Of a stretch of 64,000 nt of DNA, positions 46,047 through 57,905 are shown one piece after another. Source of the stretch: Trileptium ribeirensis. Taxonomy: Eukaryota > Nematoda > Enoplea > Enoplida > Thoracostomopsidae. Position numbers and translations under genes: made by a program. The notes beneath the pieces are model-generated. The model was not told where the DNA came from. It did not search any database and worked only from the letters and a program-made list of their open reading frames with translations. The DNA is taken from the NCBI GenBank assembly GCA_030248225.1, contig JASANE010016403.1, forward strand, positions 1 to 64,000, given 5' to 3'. Within the stretch, counting starts at the first letter, position 1. Each line of letters begins with the position of its first letter.

Positions 46047-47651
46047 TACGTGTCCTAATTGACTGTATGTTTTCGCGCGAGCAAACAGAGCTCATTTCTT
46101 ACAGGTACTTTGTGTAGCAGTGTGGGAAGGTAGTACTATGTCAATATATATGCGTATTTGAGTTCTTCGTAACTATTTATTTGAATGCATAATGGTAATA
46201 CGCGCCAAGAAATTAGAGCGCTTGCGCTTGGTCGCCGCCAAGTACGAACCTATGAAAAGCAAGAATAGTTTCTACTGGCAGAGTAAAATTTGTATAAACA
46301 TTATTTAATAAACCTTGCATTATATTTAATTCAGGTTAAAGAACGAGCAGTGGTGGTCACGTCAAGGTTTAGTATTATCGTTGCAATCTCAACTGCCGCT
46401 TTAGTTTTGACAAACTTATTGTTCGGCAACTCAAATACATGACGACGTCTCGCCGAAGATTCTAACCGTTATTAGAAGTATCGAGACTAAACTACTAAAC
46501 TTGATCAGCTTGCATCCTAGTGCGGTGTACATTGGATCTGTATTGTCGAAAATAATTAACTTGTGATATTCCAACAATAATGGCAACGAAGAATACTGTG
46601 ATATTTTAACGGGTTTTGTTCGAATTCTTGTATAATTAGACCATAGGTGTCGAAGGTCCGTCGATTTAGGGGGATGGTAAATTTGGGTTGACGAAGATCC
46701 GATCCTTAGGGGTAACCCCCACCCCATCGTCACCTATGTCTTAAACCGACTTGACTTAATATTTTTGAGATTAATATTAACTATTAGGTTTACCGAGTGC
46801 TAGGAAGTTGTGCTCGGTTGGTGAGTATTGATACTGACAATTGGAAACGTCTGTTTACTAACAAATAGCTTCAAGTTGTTACAGTATTTGTGAAAAATGA
46901 GTGCTGACCATTGGAAAAAAATTCAAATCTAGCTTGAAATATGTTTTCATTTTATTCGAAATTTTAACTTGCCTTTTTAGCATTTTTAGAGAGCTATATG
47001 AATTTTGCTGCTAAATGCCAATTAAAATGAAAAATAACTTCAGTGCTGTGTTGCGGGTGCTCCATTAACCCTTAACCATGTTGTTTGCGAAGGTATTGAA
47101 TTAAACATCTGCCCACGAAATACGTAGAAATTGTCCGCGCATTTTATATGAAAGCAGATGTGTGCTTATAGTTACGACAAAACTAATGCTAACTGGTTTG
47201 CGAAATATTTGTTTGAATAAAATTTTGATAATTATTACTTGTGAAGTTTCTGCGAATTATTTCTGTCATTCATGGTACACGTATAGCTGAAATGAGTTAT
47301 GGTTTTGGGGACAAATATTTCACTAATAGTAGACTGCACAGGAATTAAAACATTTTATCGCTTTGGAATACAGAGTACATGGTTGGTCTATTATGTTGAA
47401 TGCAGAACACTGAAACAATGCAAGAAAATGTTCACTGCGTTTATGTGCGAACGTTGTGTGGTACCTAATTTTTATAACAAATATGTAACTATAATTATAA
47501 TTCCATGTTTTACTATTAATATATAGTTTATTCAAACTGTGCTTATGTTTGAAGAGTATTTTTTGTGCATTTGCTTTGTATCATAGCTTTTTGGAAGGTA
47601 AATCTTACATATGAGACGATGGCAACTGGAAGAACAGTCAAATGTTTGGGA
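46047..47651. other. No gene recognised
   Basis: AT-rich. Several frames up to 100 codons lack any recognisable motif. Confidence 0.4.
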
Positions 47652-47665
47652 TATGGTCGTTAGTT
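47652..47665. repeat. Target-site duplication of the inverted LINE, left copy
   Basis: TATGGTCGTTAGTT, repeated exactly at 52007-52020. It abuts the 3' end of the LINE, where the element (minus strand) ends in an ACAACAAC tail. Confidence 0.85.
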
Positions 47666-47702
47666 GTTGTTGTGGTTTCGAACGTCTGGATGAGGCAGGT
47701 CA

Positions 47703-48790
47703 TCATTGACGGCAGGCACCAAGGCGCCCACTGTGTTGCAACATTGTGTAGACTTGTTCAGGCCGTTCCCATAGGTCGTTGATCGAGGCGTTTGTCAGGT
47801 AGTTCAGTCGGTATGGTGTCATAGCCGGGCAAATTTCGATTAGGTGCTTCGCGTCATCTACTTCAGCACCACAAGCCGTGCACGATTCATCTCGCTTCTT
47901 TCCAATAAAGTGCAGATACTTCCCCAGGATGGGGCAGTGTCCCTCGCAGCGTAACTGGCCCAGCACCGCTCTTCCTCTTTTAGGCATAGTGCGTTCTGTC
48001 TCCTTGACACGGGGCACTTCAGTGTCAAACCATTTGTGCTTGACGTTTCGCTGCCAGTATTCCTTCGTCTTCCGCTTGATCCCAGAGATTGCAGTGTCAA
48101 AGTTGATTTTCGCGCCCTTCTGATCTTGCCCACTTCCTTGTTTGGCGATACGGTCCACTTCCTCGTTGCCGTCAACTCCGCTGTGGCCTGGTACCCACTG
48201 GAATGTAAGTCTCATTCCATCATCGGTGAGAAGTTTCAGCTTCCTCCAGATCTCGATGTCCAGTTTGTTCAGGCATTTACAAGGACCACCACGCAGGCGC
48301 ATGATTGCACTTTTGGAGTCTGTAAAGATGTTGATTGTCAGCATTTTTTCAGCTTCAGTTGTTAGCTCTTCCTCTAGCCATTTGAGGGCGGTGTCGATAG
48401 CCAACATTTCGGCGTTGTAGCTTGAGCAGAATGAGCCCGCGGCCTTAGCAAGCTCCCATATTCTCCCATTTCGCATCTGTTTGACCAGCACTCCTGCACC
48501 TCCATTTCTCGTTCCTCCTTCGCAGGACCCATCCGTCCAAATTTCGATGTCAGCTTCAGGTAGCGTGTTATAGGTTTCTTCAAAGGCAGTCTTCTTTGTG
48601 TCAGCAGGGTCGAGCCTCGAGATAGGTGATTTGAGGGCTTCGTTGAAGGCAATTTCCCCAGGCGTGTTCCAGGGCTCGATGTTTGGGGCGCACCGTTCTT
48701 CAGTCTCCACATCGGCGAGGCCACACTGCAAGCTGTACTCTCGACCAACGTCTCTCCATGTCGTCACCGATTTGAGCCGGATTCTCCCGC
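47703..48790 (-). pseudogene. LINE RNase H domain and C-terminal zinc motif
   Basis: The minus-strand frame shows EIWTDGSCEGG (first Asp), YNAEMLAID (Glu), FTDSKSAI (Asp) and WVPGHSGVDGNEEVD (His/Asp), the complete RNase H H1 active site. It is followed by GHCPILGKYLHF and CTACGAEVDDAKHLIEICP, the CC-H-C motif at the end of many LINE ORF2 proteins. It is in a different frame from the reverse transcriptase. Both frames are open over 48764-48839 and homology moves from one to the other there, so a single frameshift separates them. Otherwise it is open to its stop at 47703. Confidence 0.85.
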
Positions 48791-51232
48791 TCGTTCCGCG
48801 AGGTCGTGAGCTGGATAGGAACCATTTTGCCTGATGCATTTCTGGTAGGCAATCGATGCTTTCTGCTTCTGTATCAGGTTCATTGGCATGAGTCCAGCTT
48901 CATTCTCCAGCAGCTCTTTCGGCGTTGTCTTCGTAAGCTTTGTGCACGCTCTAGCAGCTTGTCTTTGCAACACGTTCAGTTTCTCGAGATTCGTCTTGGC
49001 TACAAAGGGCATCCAAGCGCCGGCACAATATTCCACTTTTGATTTGATGTAAGCTTTGTAGAGCGTTGTCATTTCTTCCTTTCGACAGCCCCACTCTTTT
49101 CCTCGGAGACATCGCAGGGTGTTCACTCGTTTCGCGCATTCAGCCGTAATCTTCATCACATGCGGCTTGAAGGTGAGCCTTTTATCGAATATCACTCCCA
49201 GAAACTTTGCCTCATTGACTGCAGGGATAGGGTTAGAGCCATATGTGAGAGAAGCTTGGCGTCTGTGTTCGCTGGGATCTTTCGTGAAGATTATGCTTTC
49301 ACACTTCGCCACATTGACTTTCATTTTCCACTTCTCCGTCCAATCTTCTATCGAATCTAAGGCCTTCTGCATTAACTCTTCTGCTTGAGATATGCTCTTG
49401 TCAGAGCACCATAGTGCCAGGTCATCAGCAAATAGGCTTGCATTAACGTCTTGCGGAATTCCACTGACAATGTCATTTATGAACACCAGAAACAGCAGTG
49501 GTGATATCACTCCGCCTTGCGGGACTCCTGCCAGTAGCGGTTTAGATCTGCTAGTCGCGTTCTCGAATGATACGACCGCTTTCCTCTCGCTGAGGAAGTT
49601 CGAGGTCCACTGAACGAAGCACTGGGGAATCCCGGTACCCAGAAGCTTCGAGAGAAGTCCGGCACGCCAGACTTTGTCAAAGGCCCTTTCGAAGTCGATT
49701 AGCGTCAAGACAGTTCGCTTTTTATCCTGGAGATCGTCGGCGATATCCTGCGTCATTCGTAGGACTTGATCTTCGGTTGACCGATTTGCTCTGAACCCTG
49801 CTTGCACATTGGTGAGTTTGCCATTCGACTCCAACCAGAACTGCATTCTGTTCTTCACCAACTTCTCGCACACTTTACCGACGCAGGAGGTAAGGCTGGT
49901 CGGCCTATAGGAAGCAGGGTTGTCCGCCGGCTTGCCCGCTTTCAAGATTGGAATAATCGTCGCTGACTTCCACTTTGCAGGTACTCGCTTTTGCTTCCAC
50001 GATAGATTGCAGATATCGAGTAGAGCTTTTATGCCACCTTCAGACAGGTTTGCCAGCATCATGTTCGAGATCCCATCTGCACCAGGGGCGCCCTTTAGCT
50101 TTAGCTCAGCTAGAGCAATCTTCAACTCTCCTAGACAGAACTTGGAGCATGGGGTTCCACTTTCTTCGGGGACATGTTTGCACACGTGCCCGGGGCAACT
50201 CTTCCTGACTTCTGTCGCGATCTTCCTTTCAACGCACCTGTTTCTTTGTTCATGGAGACCCTCTAACTTGCTCACTTTCGAGTACTCTTTGATGAAAGCG
50301 TCAGCTTTCTTTTTGCTGTCTGTTAAGATCTTGCCTTCATGAACTAGTTCAACGCCATGGCTTTTAGCTTTGGCCCGTCCATCCATTCCTTTGATTAGGT
50401 TCCACACTTCGCTGGGGTTTGTGTTTCTGTTGAACCTGGACGTCTTCTCATGCCAACATTTCTGCTTGGCTTTCTGGATGACGACTCTTGCATTCTTGGC
50501 CAGCTCCTTCCATTTCTTCATCTTCGCATCGCTTTCGTGTCGGTTCACCTTGTCTCTCTCATCCAACGCCTTTTCGACTTCTTCGTTCCACCAGTGCCTG
50601 TATCTCCTGACTCGTCCACGCGGGATTGCTTCTGTAGCAGCAGGCAGTACCACTTCCTCGCAGAACACTTTCGTGGCCTTTTCGACTGACTCTTTCACTC
50701 TCTTCTCCCACTCCACATCGTTGAGCGCTTTGTCAACCAAACTTCTGTACTTCTGCCAATCCGCCTTCTTGTAGCTCCACATGGCTCTGCCTCTAGAGTC
50801 CTCACACCTTTCAGGCTTCGTGTCAATAACAATGAGGATGGGGTAGTGGTCACTGGCGCCAGTTTGTAGCACTTTCCACTCCACCTTGCCAGCCCATGAA
50901 CTGTCTCCAAATGTGACATCTGGAGCGGAGCGGTTCTTGGTGGCCGGGTTTACCCTGGTCGGGTCGTCATTGTTGAAAGGCACAAAGTCTACATCAATCG
51001 ACCATTCGTTTAATTCAGTTCCGAGTTCGTCTTCTGGCTGGTCCAGATCCCAGGCTGTGCTATGGCAGTTAAAGTCACCACAGATGAGGGTCCTTCTATC
51101 ACTCGGGAGAGCTTGGGGGCTGAACTTCTGCACTCGGGCATCACCATTAGAATTGACTATTGGGGGGACGTAGACATTGACTAGACTCAGATTGCACTCT
51201 TTATTATTCTGGATGCGAAACGACGTGTCCCA
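48764..51232 (-). pseudogene. LINE endonuclease C-half and reverse transcriptase
   Basis: Reading from 51232 downward: LSLVNVYVPP, LICGDFNCHS and GASDHYPILI are the last catalytic blocks of the AP-like endonuclease (Asn and Asp-His pair present). A basic linker and KGAPGADGISNMML follow. Then come RT motifs: WKSATIIPILKAGKP, SYRPTSLTSCVGKV, AGFRANRSTEDQV, LIDFERAFDKVW, GVPQGGVISPLLFLVFINDI, SLFADDLALW (FADD catalytic box), NVAKCESIIFT and KFLGVIFDKRLTF. All palm motifs are intact and the frame is open for over 800 codons, so the insertion is young. The start of the endonuclease lies on the other strand at 51709-52006. Confidence 0.9.
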
Positions 51233-51261
51233 GGTACCATGGAGGGTACCTGCCCACAAGG

Positions 51262-52006
51262 ATGTCTACTTTGCCGAAGTGTGGGGGCTGCAGATTTGGA
51301 ATCAAGTCTGCTCGAAAAGACGTCCGACCCCGAATGTGTTGCAACAAGACGAAACGAGCCCTGTTTTTGAGAGCAGGCCCCGGTAGACCGGCGTTCTGGG
51401 GTCTGCTACTGCTAATTGCCGGAGATATTCACCCGAATCCAGGCCATGTCTGGACAAAGAAGAAGAAGTGCACGAAACGAAGCGAGGAGAAGTGCGGAAA
51501 GTGTGGCGAAATTGTTCCATATGGAGTGCACAGTCCCAAGTGCAATGGAGAATGTGCCCTATGGTTTCACAAAGAATGCAGTGGCCTTACGGTTGCTAAA
51601 ATACAGAGCTCTCAGAAGGACAATTGGAAGTGCGAAAAGTGTAGTCGAAAGAAAGTTGATGCCCCAAAACTCCCTGTGCTGGTCAAACGATCCAAGAAGG
51701 ATACCCTGACTGTGGTTCAGTGGAACTCTAATGGTCTGAGCCGCGACAGGGTTATGGACCTTGAACGAATGGCGGTTCAATATGACGTGGACGTCTTTCT
51801 TATCCAAGAAAGTCACCTTGTGGATAGGCCCGAGCCTTCCCTTGCGAACTACGTTGCATACCGCAAAGATAGAACAACGGCAAGAGCGCATGGAGGCCCT
51901 GTAATTGGTGGAGGAGTCATCACCTATGTGAAGAAGGGTCTTCAGCATGGAGTCGGAACAAGGAATCTCAAGTCAAGAAATGATCTGACGACAGATGCAA
52001 TAGAAG
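51262..52006 (+). pseudogene. LINE 5' segment in inverted orientation: 2A-like motif, PHD finger, endonuclease N-half
   Basis: ATG at 51262. Residues 54-62 read GDIHPNPGH after a leucine-rich stretch, similar to the 2A-like peptides found near the N-terminus of several LINE families, but lacking the canonical Glu and final Pro. Residues 78-128 form a PHD-type finger (CGKC, CNGEC, WFHKEC, WKCEKC). From about residue 150, LTVVQWNSNGL, VDVFLIQESHL and GGGVITYVKKGL are the first blocks of the AP-like endonuclease (Asn and Glu present). Coding homology stops at IEVW, at the target duplication. The further codons to 52116 are flanking DNA. Confidence 0.85.
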
Positions 52007-52020
52007 TATGGTCGTTAGTT
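52007..52020. repeat. Target-site duplication of the inverted LINE, right copy
   Basis: TATGGTCGTTAGTT, identical to 47652-47665. Confidence 0.85.
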
Positions 52021-52077
52021 AAGTCTAGTTTATTCATTGAGCTAGGCGTTTCTGTAATAAGTAGTCCGATGTTGATA

Positions 52078-52600
52078 CAAGCTGGTATGAAATGTCCCAG
52101 ACCGAAACCCCATTAACAATATCCATTAACTCCTACATTTTTTGACAACTAATTGCATTTGAACGTGTTGTACTAACTAATTACGGCGAATAATACACGA
52201 TTGCACGAGTGTGGTTCGCTCGCTTTTGCGAAGAGCCTTAAGAATAAATTCGAGTAATAGCTCCGAGATAGTTGAGTGGTTAGCAAAAATGACTTTCATC
52301 AGAGGGTTAGGGGTTTCATCGGGGCGACCAATACTTGTTTATCGATACTAGAATTGTAAATTCTGGAAGTAAAGGGTTAATCAAAATTTAGTATGCCCCA
52401 TGTTGAACACTTTAACGCCTACAGTTGTCCGACAACAACTAATTACGTTTGAATGTGTTGTACTAACTAAATATGGCGAATAATACAATATTGCGCGCGT
52501 GGTGTTCGCCAGCTTTTGCGACGAACCGTAAGAATACGAGCAATAGCTTCGAGATAGGATAGCAAATGTACTTTCATCGTGTAGGTCGCGCACTCGCTCT
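52078..52600. repeat. Two tandem copies of a 290-bp unit with a tRNA-like block
   Basis: Copy 1 (from about 52078) and copy 2 (from about 52385) share CAACTAATT, TTGAACGTGTTGTACTAACT, GGCGAATAATAC, TTCGC-AGCTTTTGCGA and TAAGAATA-CGAG-AATAGCT in the same order, about 290 bases apart. Copy 1 continues as CTCCGAGATAGTTGAGTGG (52261), a box-A-like tRNA start followed by a weak box B (GGGGTTTCATC). In copy 2 the tRNA-like part is decayed. A SINE dimer or a local duplication would explain it. Confidence 0.6.
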
Positions 52601-55600
52601 ATGCAAATTTGGTACCAGTGAGAAAATTTGTACCGAGACCTCATGATTCTTTGACTTCATTGCATCCATCATAGCACCTTCGAGGATCCATTTGTTACTT
52701 CATATTTTTAGATTTTAGACGGTATAAATTTTGGAATTTTTAGGAACCAAAACTGGGTAATAATATCACCGATCTTTGACAATACCACCACAATTTTTAC
52801 CCATTTTGCGCTCGGGGAAGGGGTGTGTGAGATGCTAGCCTCAAGCCACCTCCCGGAGGATCGGCGATTGACGGGGGTTTGAGCTCAAGGAATGGTGCAA
52901 TTGACCGTGAGTCTACTTGAAGTTATGCGAGAGGTAAATTAGAATGCACCGAAGATGCGATATGCATCATGGCTTAGGTTTGTACAAGATACATTTGGTA
53001 TGGCTTTGGGAGCAACCCAAGTAACATTCAATCGGCAATATGTATCACCGAGCAGTTTAGATAAATATTGCATGTTTTTGGTATAATAGCGCATTAAAGA
53101 ACAACGCAATCCTATTGATTCTCATTCAAACAAGATCAGATTTTATGTAAGTGCTGAAGTAATCATTTCAGTAAATTATATATTGTGTAAAAATTAGTTA
53201 TGTGTAACCTGCTGTATATACATTGTAACACTCCAGACAGGGTTTAATCGCAATAAATTTTTTACTGTCTTAACTTTTTGTAGCGGGTAAAATTGATTTC
53301 TTTTTAGGCCGATAATTAAATTATATATCCCCTTCGCTCGGATTTCGTGTAATAGCGTAGAATGGTCAGAGAGAATTTTCAGACCAGCTTTGGGCAGCCA
53401 GTGTCCGTCAGCTAGATGATTTTGTATATCCCCATTGCTTCGGCGAATATATGTGAAATAAAATATACGAATTGTACACTATTTTACACCCATTTCTGGT
53501 CCTGAGGATCCCAGCCGCACCACCATTCCGCGCTATGGTGCCCGGACGACCCCGCTGAACCGCTAGTTAAATTAAGAGAATCGGTTAGCTTAGTATGCTG
53601 CCGGCGGGTTAACCAGGGTGTTCGGCGTAGCCACTGCATTGGCCCTCGCTATAGTGGTATCTATGGAATACCTGGAGCTGATCCTAGCGCCCCTTACCTT
53701 GTCCAGAATTCTAATTAGAGAAGACTTTAGGATGTGCTCTTGGCGGCAGGAAGCGTGTTCTCATAATTATTCAAAACACTCCGCCGAACTGTTCGTCTGC
53801 TCTGAGTAAGGTCCTTACATCGGATTAGCATATCCTAGGTCGCCAATATTACTGCTTATCGTTGGTTTACTCACGGAGCGCCACAGTTATTGACACAGTT
53901 TGTAGAACAGTAATGCAACAACACTAATCATAATCAGGAGGCATGACAAATATATCAAAGTATTATAAGAACATAACATCACATAATGTTCAACCCCAGC
54001 ATCATGTGGTGACAGGTGACCTCCTTCCCCATTTTTCCCCCAGGTACCTTAAACTGGCACGAAAATGATACCTTGAATCGCCGTTATACGGTCAATTCGA
54101 GCTCGTGCCGTAACTTGAATTTTACTTGCACCTTGTATAATCAATGGAGTAACGAACCAATAGCGTACGCTAACTGCTACTCTAAATTGTGGGCTTGCAG
54201 CATGTTTTCCCATCTTTCGGTCAGAGTGGTTGCTGGGAGCTAGAGAGCGCGCATGATTCGAGGGTAAAGCTGCTTCGCCAAAGGCCCACCTGAATGAATA
54301 AACACGAATCCTACAATATCTATTAATTCTACCAGTAATCATATTTTTGTGTCGGCGTGCCAAGACTAGTCTCGTCGACGCCTAAATTGCTACAACACGA
54401 TTCGACCCAACCTTGTGCAAGTTATAATATTCGATACATTCAGTATATTTTTCAAATGACTCGTATGCGCACCGGGACCAGCGCTTTGGCACCGAAATCG
54501 CGGAAACGAAAAACGATAGAAGTATTCTGACGGCTCTCCCCGGCCCATCCGGGTGCGCATACATTTTTCACCAAAACACTTTTATATAGCAATCATTGTA
54601 TACATAATTGTGGGATCGACCGGATTCATGTAAATTGGGTTTATTCGATATCCATGGTTATGCGAAAAATCTGGCCCAGGCATAACCAGCGGGTGGAGCG
54701 TGATTGTGAACCTTACAACAGGAGTATATACTGCTTATATATTACAAATTGTAATCTTTACATAAAATAATACTTGTATCACGCTCTGCTGGCATCCGGC
54801 CGCTCGTCCATTCGAACACTTTCCCCTTATTTTATCCGAATTTAGATATCCTGTAGAGTTTTCCAGAACCTCGGGCTGTTACATATGACATCTTTATCAT
54901 ACAAAGCCTGAGATTTAGCCTAAGCTAAGTTAATTATGTGTATGAGCCTTAATTTCCACAAGAACTAGTCTGAAGTAGTGTTAAGCACCGACTGGCCAAC
55001 AAAATCCCACCGTGCGCCCAGCACTGGTAAGGCTTAGCCTGAGTCTAAGCATATGTAGATAACCGTGAGCCGATTACGCTGATCTTACTACCATTCGAAT
55101 CAGGTCTTCAGTGCGGTTCGAATGGTACATAAAAGATAGATTAAGTCTTCGATTATCATTCAAACAACAATATAATCATATTCTTGTAACAATCAGTTTA
55201 CACTTTGGAAATAACCTGTGGTGTAGTCCTGCACGTTTTAGAAACAGATAAAACCGACTTGACGGTAGCGTGTTCGTACTTGGGCGCTTGTATTTGCATG
55301 CATTATATGAGTACTAAGTTTCGCCGATAGTGGATTTATATTGGAATCATGGACTAGGTCGAGGGATTCCAGCTGCGCCACATTTCCAATATGGTGCCAT
55401 GACGACTCCAGTTTCCCCGACTGCGCGGTGAACTTAAAGCTGACGTAAAGGATCCGGTTTGCATAGACGCCCATAAGTGGGTTTTCGAGGGTGTTCAGTC
55501 TGGCCCACTTGCTAGTGGCATGAAGGCCCCCGAGGGAAGGTCAACCCTTAAAACTGCTCACAGGTAATAGGTCGACCCGACCTTCCCTCAAGTTTCCTGT

Positions 55601-57230
55601 TCGTATGCGCATACGCTAGTGTGCCCCTCAACCCTTTCGGCACCAATATATAATATTGATATTTCACCCGCCATCTGTTGTTGTATATATGTGCATTTTG
55701 GTGTGCTCTTATGTTTTGTTTGAACATTAGCAATGTTTTGGCTTGGGTTTATTTCCAGCTTCTGGAGGATTTGAAAACTTGTGAGGTAGATATATATTCA
55801 AATATCTCCATGCTTTTAATGCTAAATTTCTTTATTAGATGACACTGGTGGGATTGATAATTATCGGCGCATTGGTCAGCGTTCCTATGTTCCCAACAGT
55901 AACTGTGAATTCCTGTGTAATCTGGTAACCTTAGGCTACTGAAAACTGTCGTAGTTCTGCCCGCCTGTTAAGGTTTCCTCAACTCATTTGTCATGTCACA
56001 CTTAACCTACATCTGCTTGTCTCCCGTCAAACACCCGCATTAAACGATTGCGCCACTACGCGCCTCCAACACCACACGACCGGAAGGACAAGCCATGCAG
56101 CACAACCGAAATAAAGCAGATAACTTCCTAAGGATGGCAGTTACAAGGGAAGTGTTGCCTCAAACAACTCGAACCGTATCGCGGTGACAACGGGTTTTTG
56201 TAGCCTAAATTGTTCTAAGTGTTAACTGAGTATATATACGTTTCGTCCTATACCTGATGCTATCCCTAGAAAACGCCTAACACTGCCTAGGTCTATTATT
56301 CGGTGCTGACATGATGAAATATTTCGAACTAGCTGTGTTCCTTCTGTATTATGTTCCTCAACTAAACCTAACATAAAAGTTTTTAGTCGACATCGTTTGT
56401 GTGCTATCTTTCTCGGGATACAGGCCCATCCGGTGGGTTGTATACCCGTTTAAGGAGCTCTCCTTTCCCTGTGTTCCAAATTACAAACAAAAGAATGATT
56501 GGTTTATTCCTTAGGTTCTAACGCCAGGGTTTTAGGTTTAGCCTACGGTAAGATATCGCGATAAAGTGAGAGCCTTTTCCTCATGTGGATGAGGATACTC
56601 ACCCCAAGAACGATATTGCTATTTTCTCCGAAAACCAACGACGAGCTACACTAGTCTCCCTGCCGATTATCTGTTTTTAACCCTGCCAGGACTGAGAGGG
56701 TCTGCGCGATGATGAAGTAAAAAGGCACAGTCTCTGAACGGTTAACAAATCAACACTGCAAATAATTTATTTGTCTGCAACTCAGCGGTTAAAGTACCAA
56801 ACATTAACGAAAACATAACAATGAAGTACACAATTTCACTTCTTTACAGCACAACAGGAGTTATAGGTGGCAGTCACTTGTGCCATTTCGATACGATAAA
56901 GATTTTGCTGAGGTCTCCATGTCAATTTTTTAACCCTAGAAGACAACCAGTGCCACATTTGTGTTCCACCTAATGCAATGCGGATGAAAATTCTCACCGA
57001 CTGAACAACCTACCGGGGGTTTGTTCTATGATTTATATATTTATTTCGCCAAGTCCACGACTAGAACTAGTGCACATATTCAATCAGCCGTATTGGTCTC
57101 ACCCACACATGTCTGCTGTCCTGTATACGCTGAGCATAAAACAGATTGTAGTAAAAAGCCTTAAAATTTAATTTCATAGCGGCACATTGGACACATACGA
57201 GAACACATCAAATCGTTAGGACATAGAAAA
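52601..57230. other. No gene supported; repeat-derived pieces
   Basis: No reading frame here shows a domain. A pair of diverged blocks, 53498-53565 and 55345-55425, share GGTC-AGG-AT-CCAGC, CGCACCAC-ATT-C and TATGGTGCC-GACGAC words and appear to be copies of one unidentified repeat. TAGCCTAAG/AAGGCTTAGCC words near 54905 and 55028 recall the CCTAAG hexamer. Confidence 0.35.
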
Positions 57231-57905
57231 TTATGGGAAACGGAAACATGGCAAGCGCGAAGCTCGGAAAATGCGAAAATGTGAGAAACGGGACTCTGGA
57301 AATTTGCGATACTTAAAATTCTGCAAATGTGAAACTATGAGGAACAGGAAACTTGGGAAAAATCTAGAAAAACTGGAAATGATTGGGATATCGCAAACTC
57401 GAGAAGTTAAAAAATTGGGAGATTAGAAAATCCTGGGACACAATGTATTCGGGACGGGAAACATTGCGGAAAACTCAGAAGACATGAAAAATAGGAAAAA
57501 GTTGGGAAATAGCAAGTGGACCATGCCACCTTTTGGGACTTCCCGCTTCTAAGGGTAAAATTATTGTATACATATTTGTGTCTCTTTTGAATATAAATAG
57601 ACACTTTCATCTCAGGTTCCCGTTTCCCAAGTTTTCCAAAAATATTCACTATTTTCAAAAATGCATAACTCAGTTTTCAAATTTCCAATTTTCCATCATG
57701 TTCTAGTTTCCTAATTTTCCCGTTTCCCAAATTTATATGTTTCACGACCTAACTTTTACAACAATTTCTTGTTTTCCGTTTCCTCACACTTTCCAAATTT
57801 ATCGTTAAATATGTACATAATATGTACATTTTCTAATTTCCGAGTTTTCCCGTTTTACCAGATGCTCCACCTTCCATATTTTCTGGATCTCGGATTACGT
57901 TTTTC
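57231..57905. repeat. Foldback of GGGAAAC-type short repeats
   Basis: 57231-57505 is built from purine-rich words (GGGAAAC, GGAAAA, TGGGAAA, GAGAAAC) on the plus strand. 57612-57905 is built from their complements (GTTTCCC, TTTTCC, TTTCCAA, GTTTTCCCG). About 100 bp of mixed sequence separates the two. The unit is about 12-15 bp and degenerate. The result is an imperfect inverted repeat of almost 300 bp per arm with marked strand asymmetry. Confidence 0.7.

Larger units (their letters stand above)
47666..52006 (-). mobile_element. Non-LTR retrotransposon (PHD, endonuclease, RT, RNase H) with 5' inversion
   Basis: One insertion of 4,341 bp bounded by a 14-bp target duplication. The 3' part (47666 to about 51232) lies on the minus strand and encodes the C-terminal half of an AP-like endonuclease, reverse transcriptase, RNase H and a terminal Cys/His motif. 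The 5' part (about 51233-52006) lies on the plus strand and encodes a 2A-like motif, a PHD-type finger and the N-terminal half of the endonuclease. The plus segment ends (IEVW, about 52010) where the minus segment begins (DTSFRIQ, about 51230). Nothing is therefore missing at the switch, only turned round. This matches twin-primed reverse transcription as known for L1. The RNase H domain points to the I/Ingi/R1-like group rather than CR1 or jockey. The (ACA)n tail replaces poly(A). Confidence 0.88.

Noticed and set aside
51262..52116. Independent host PHD-finger gene
   Set aside because: The endonuclease start follows directly, and the flanking target duplication shows it is the inverted 5' part of the LINE.
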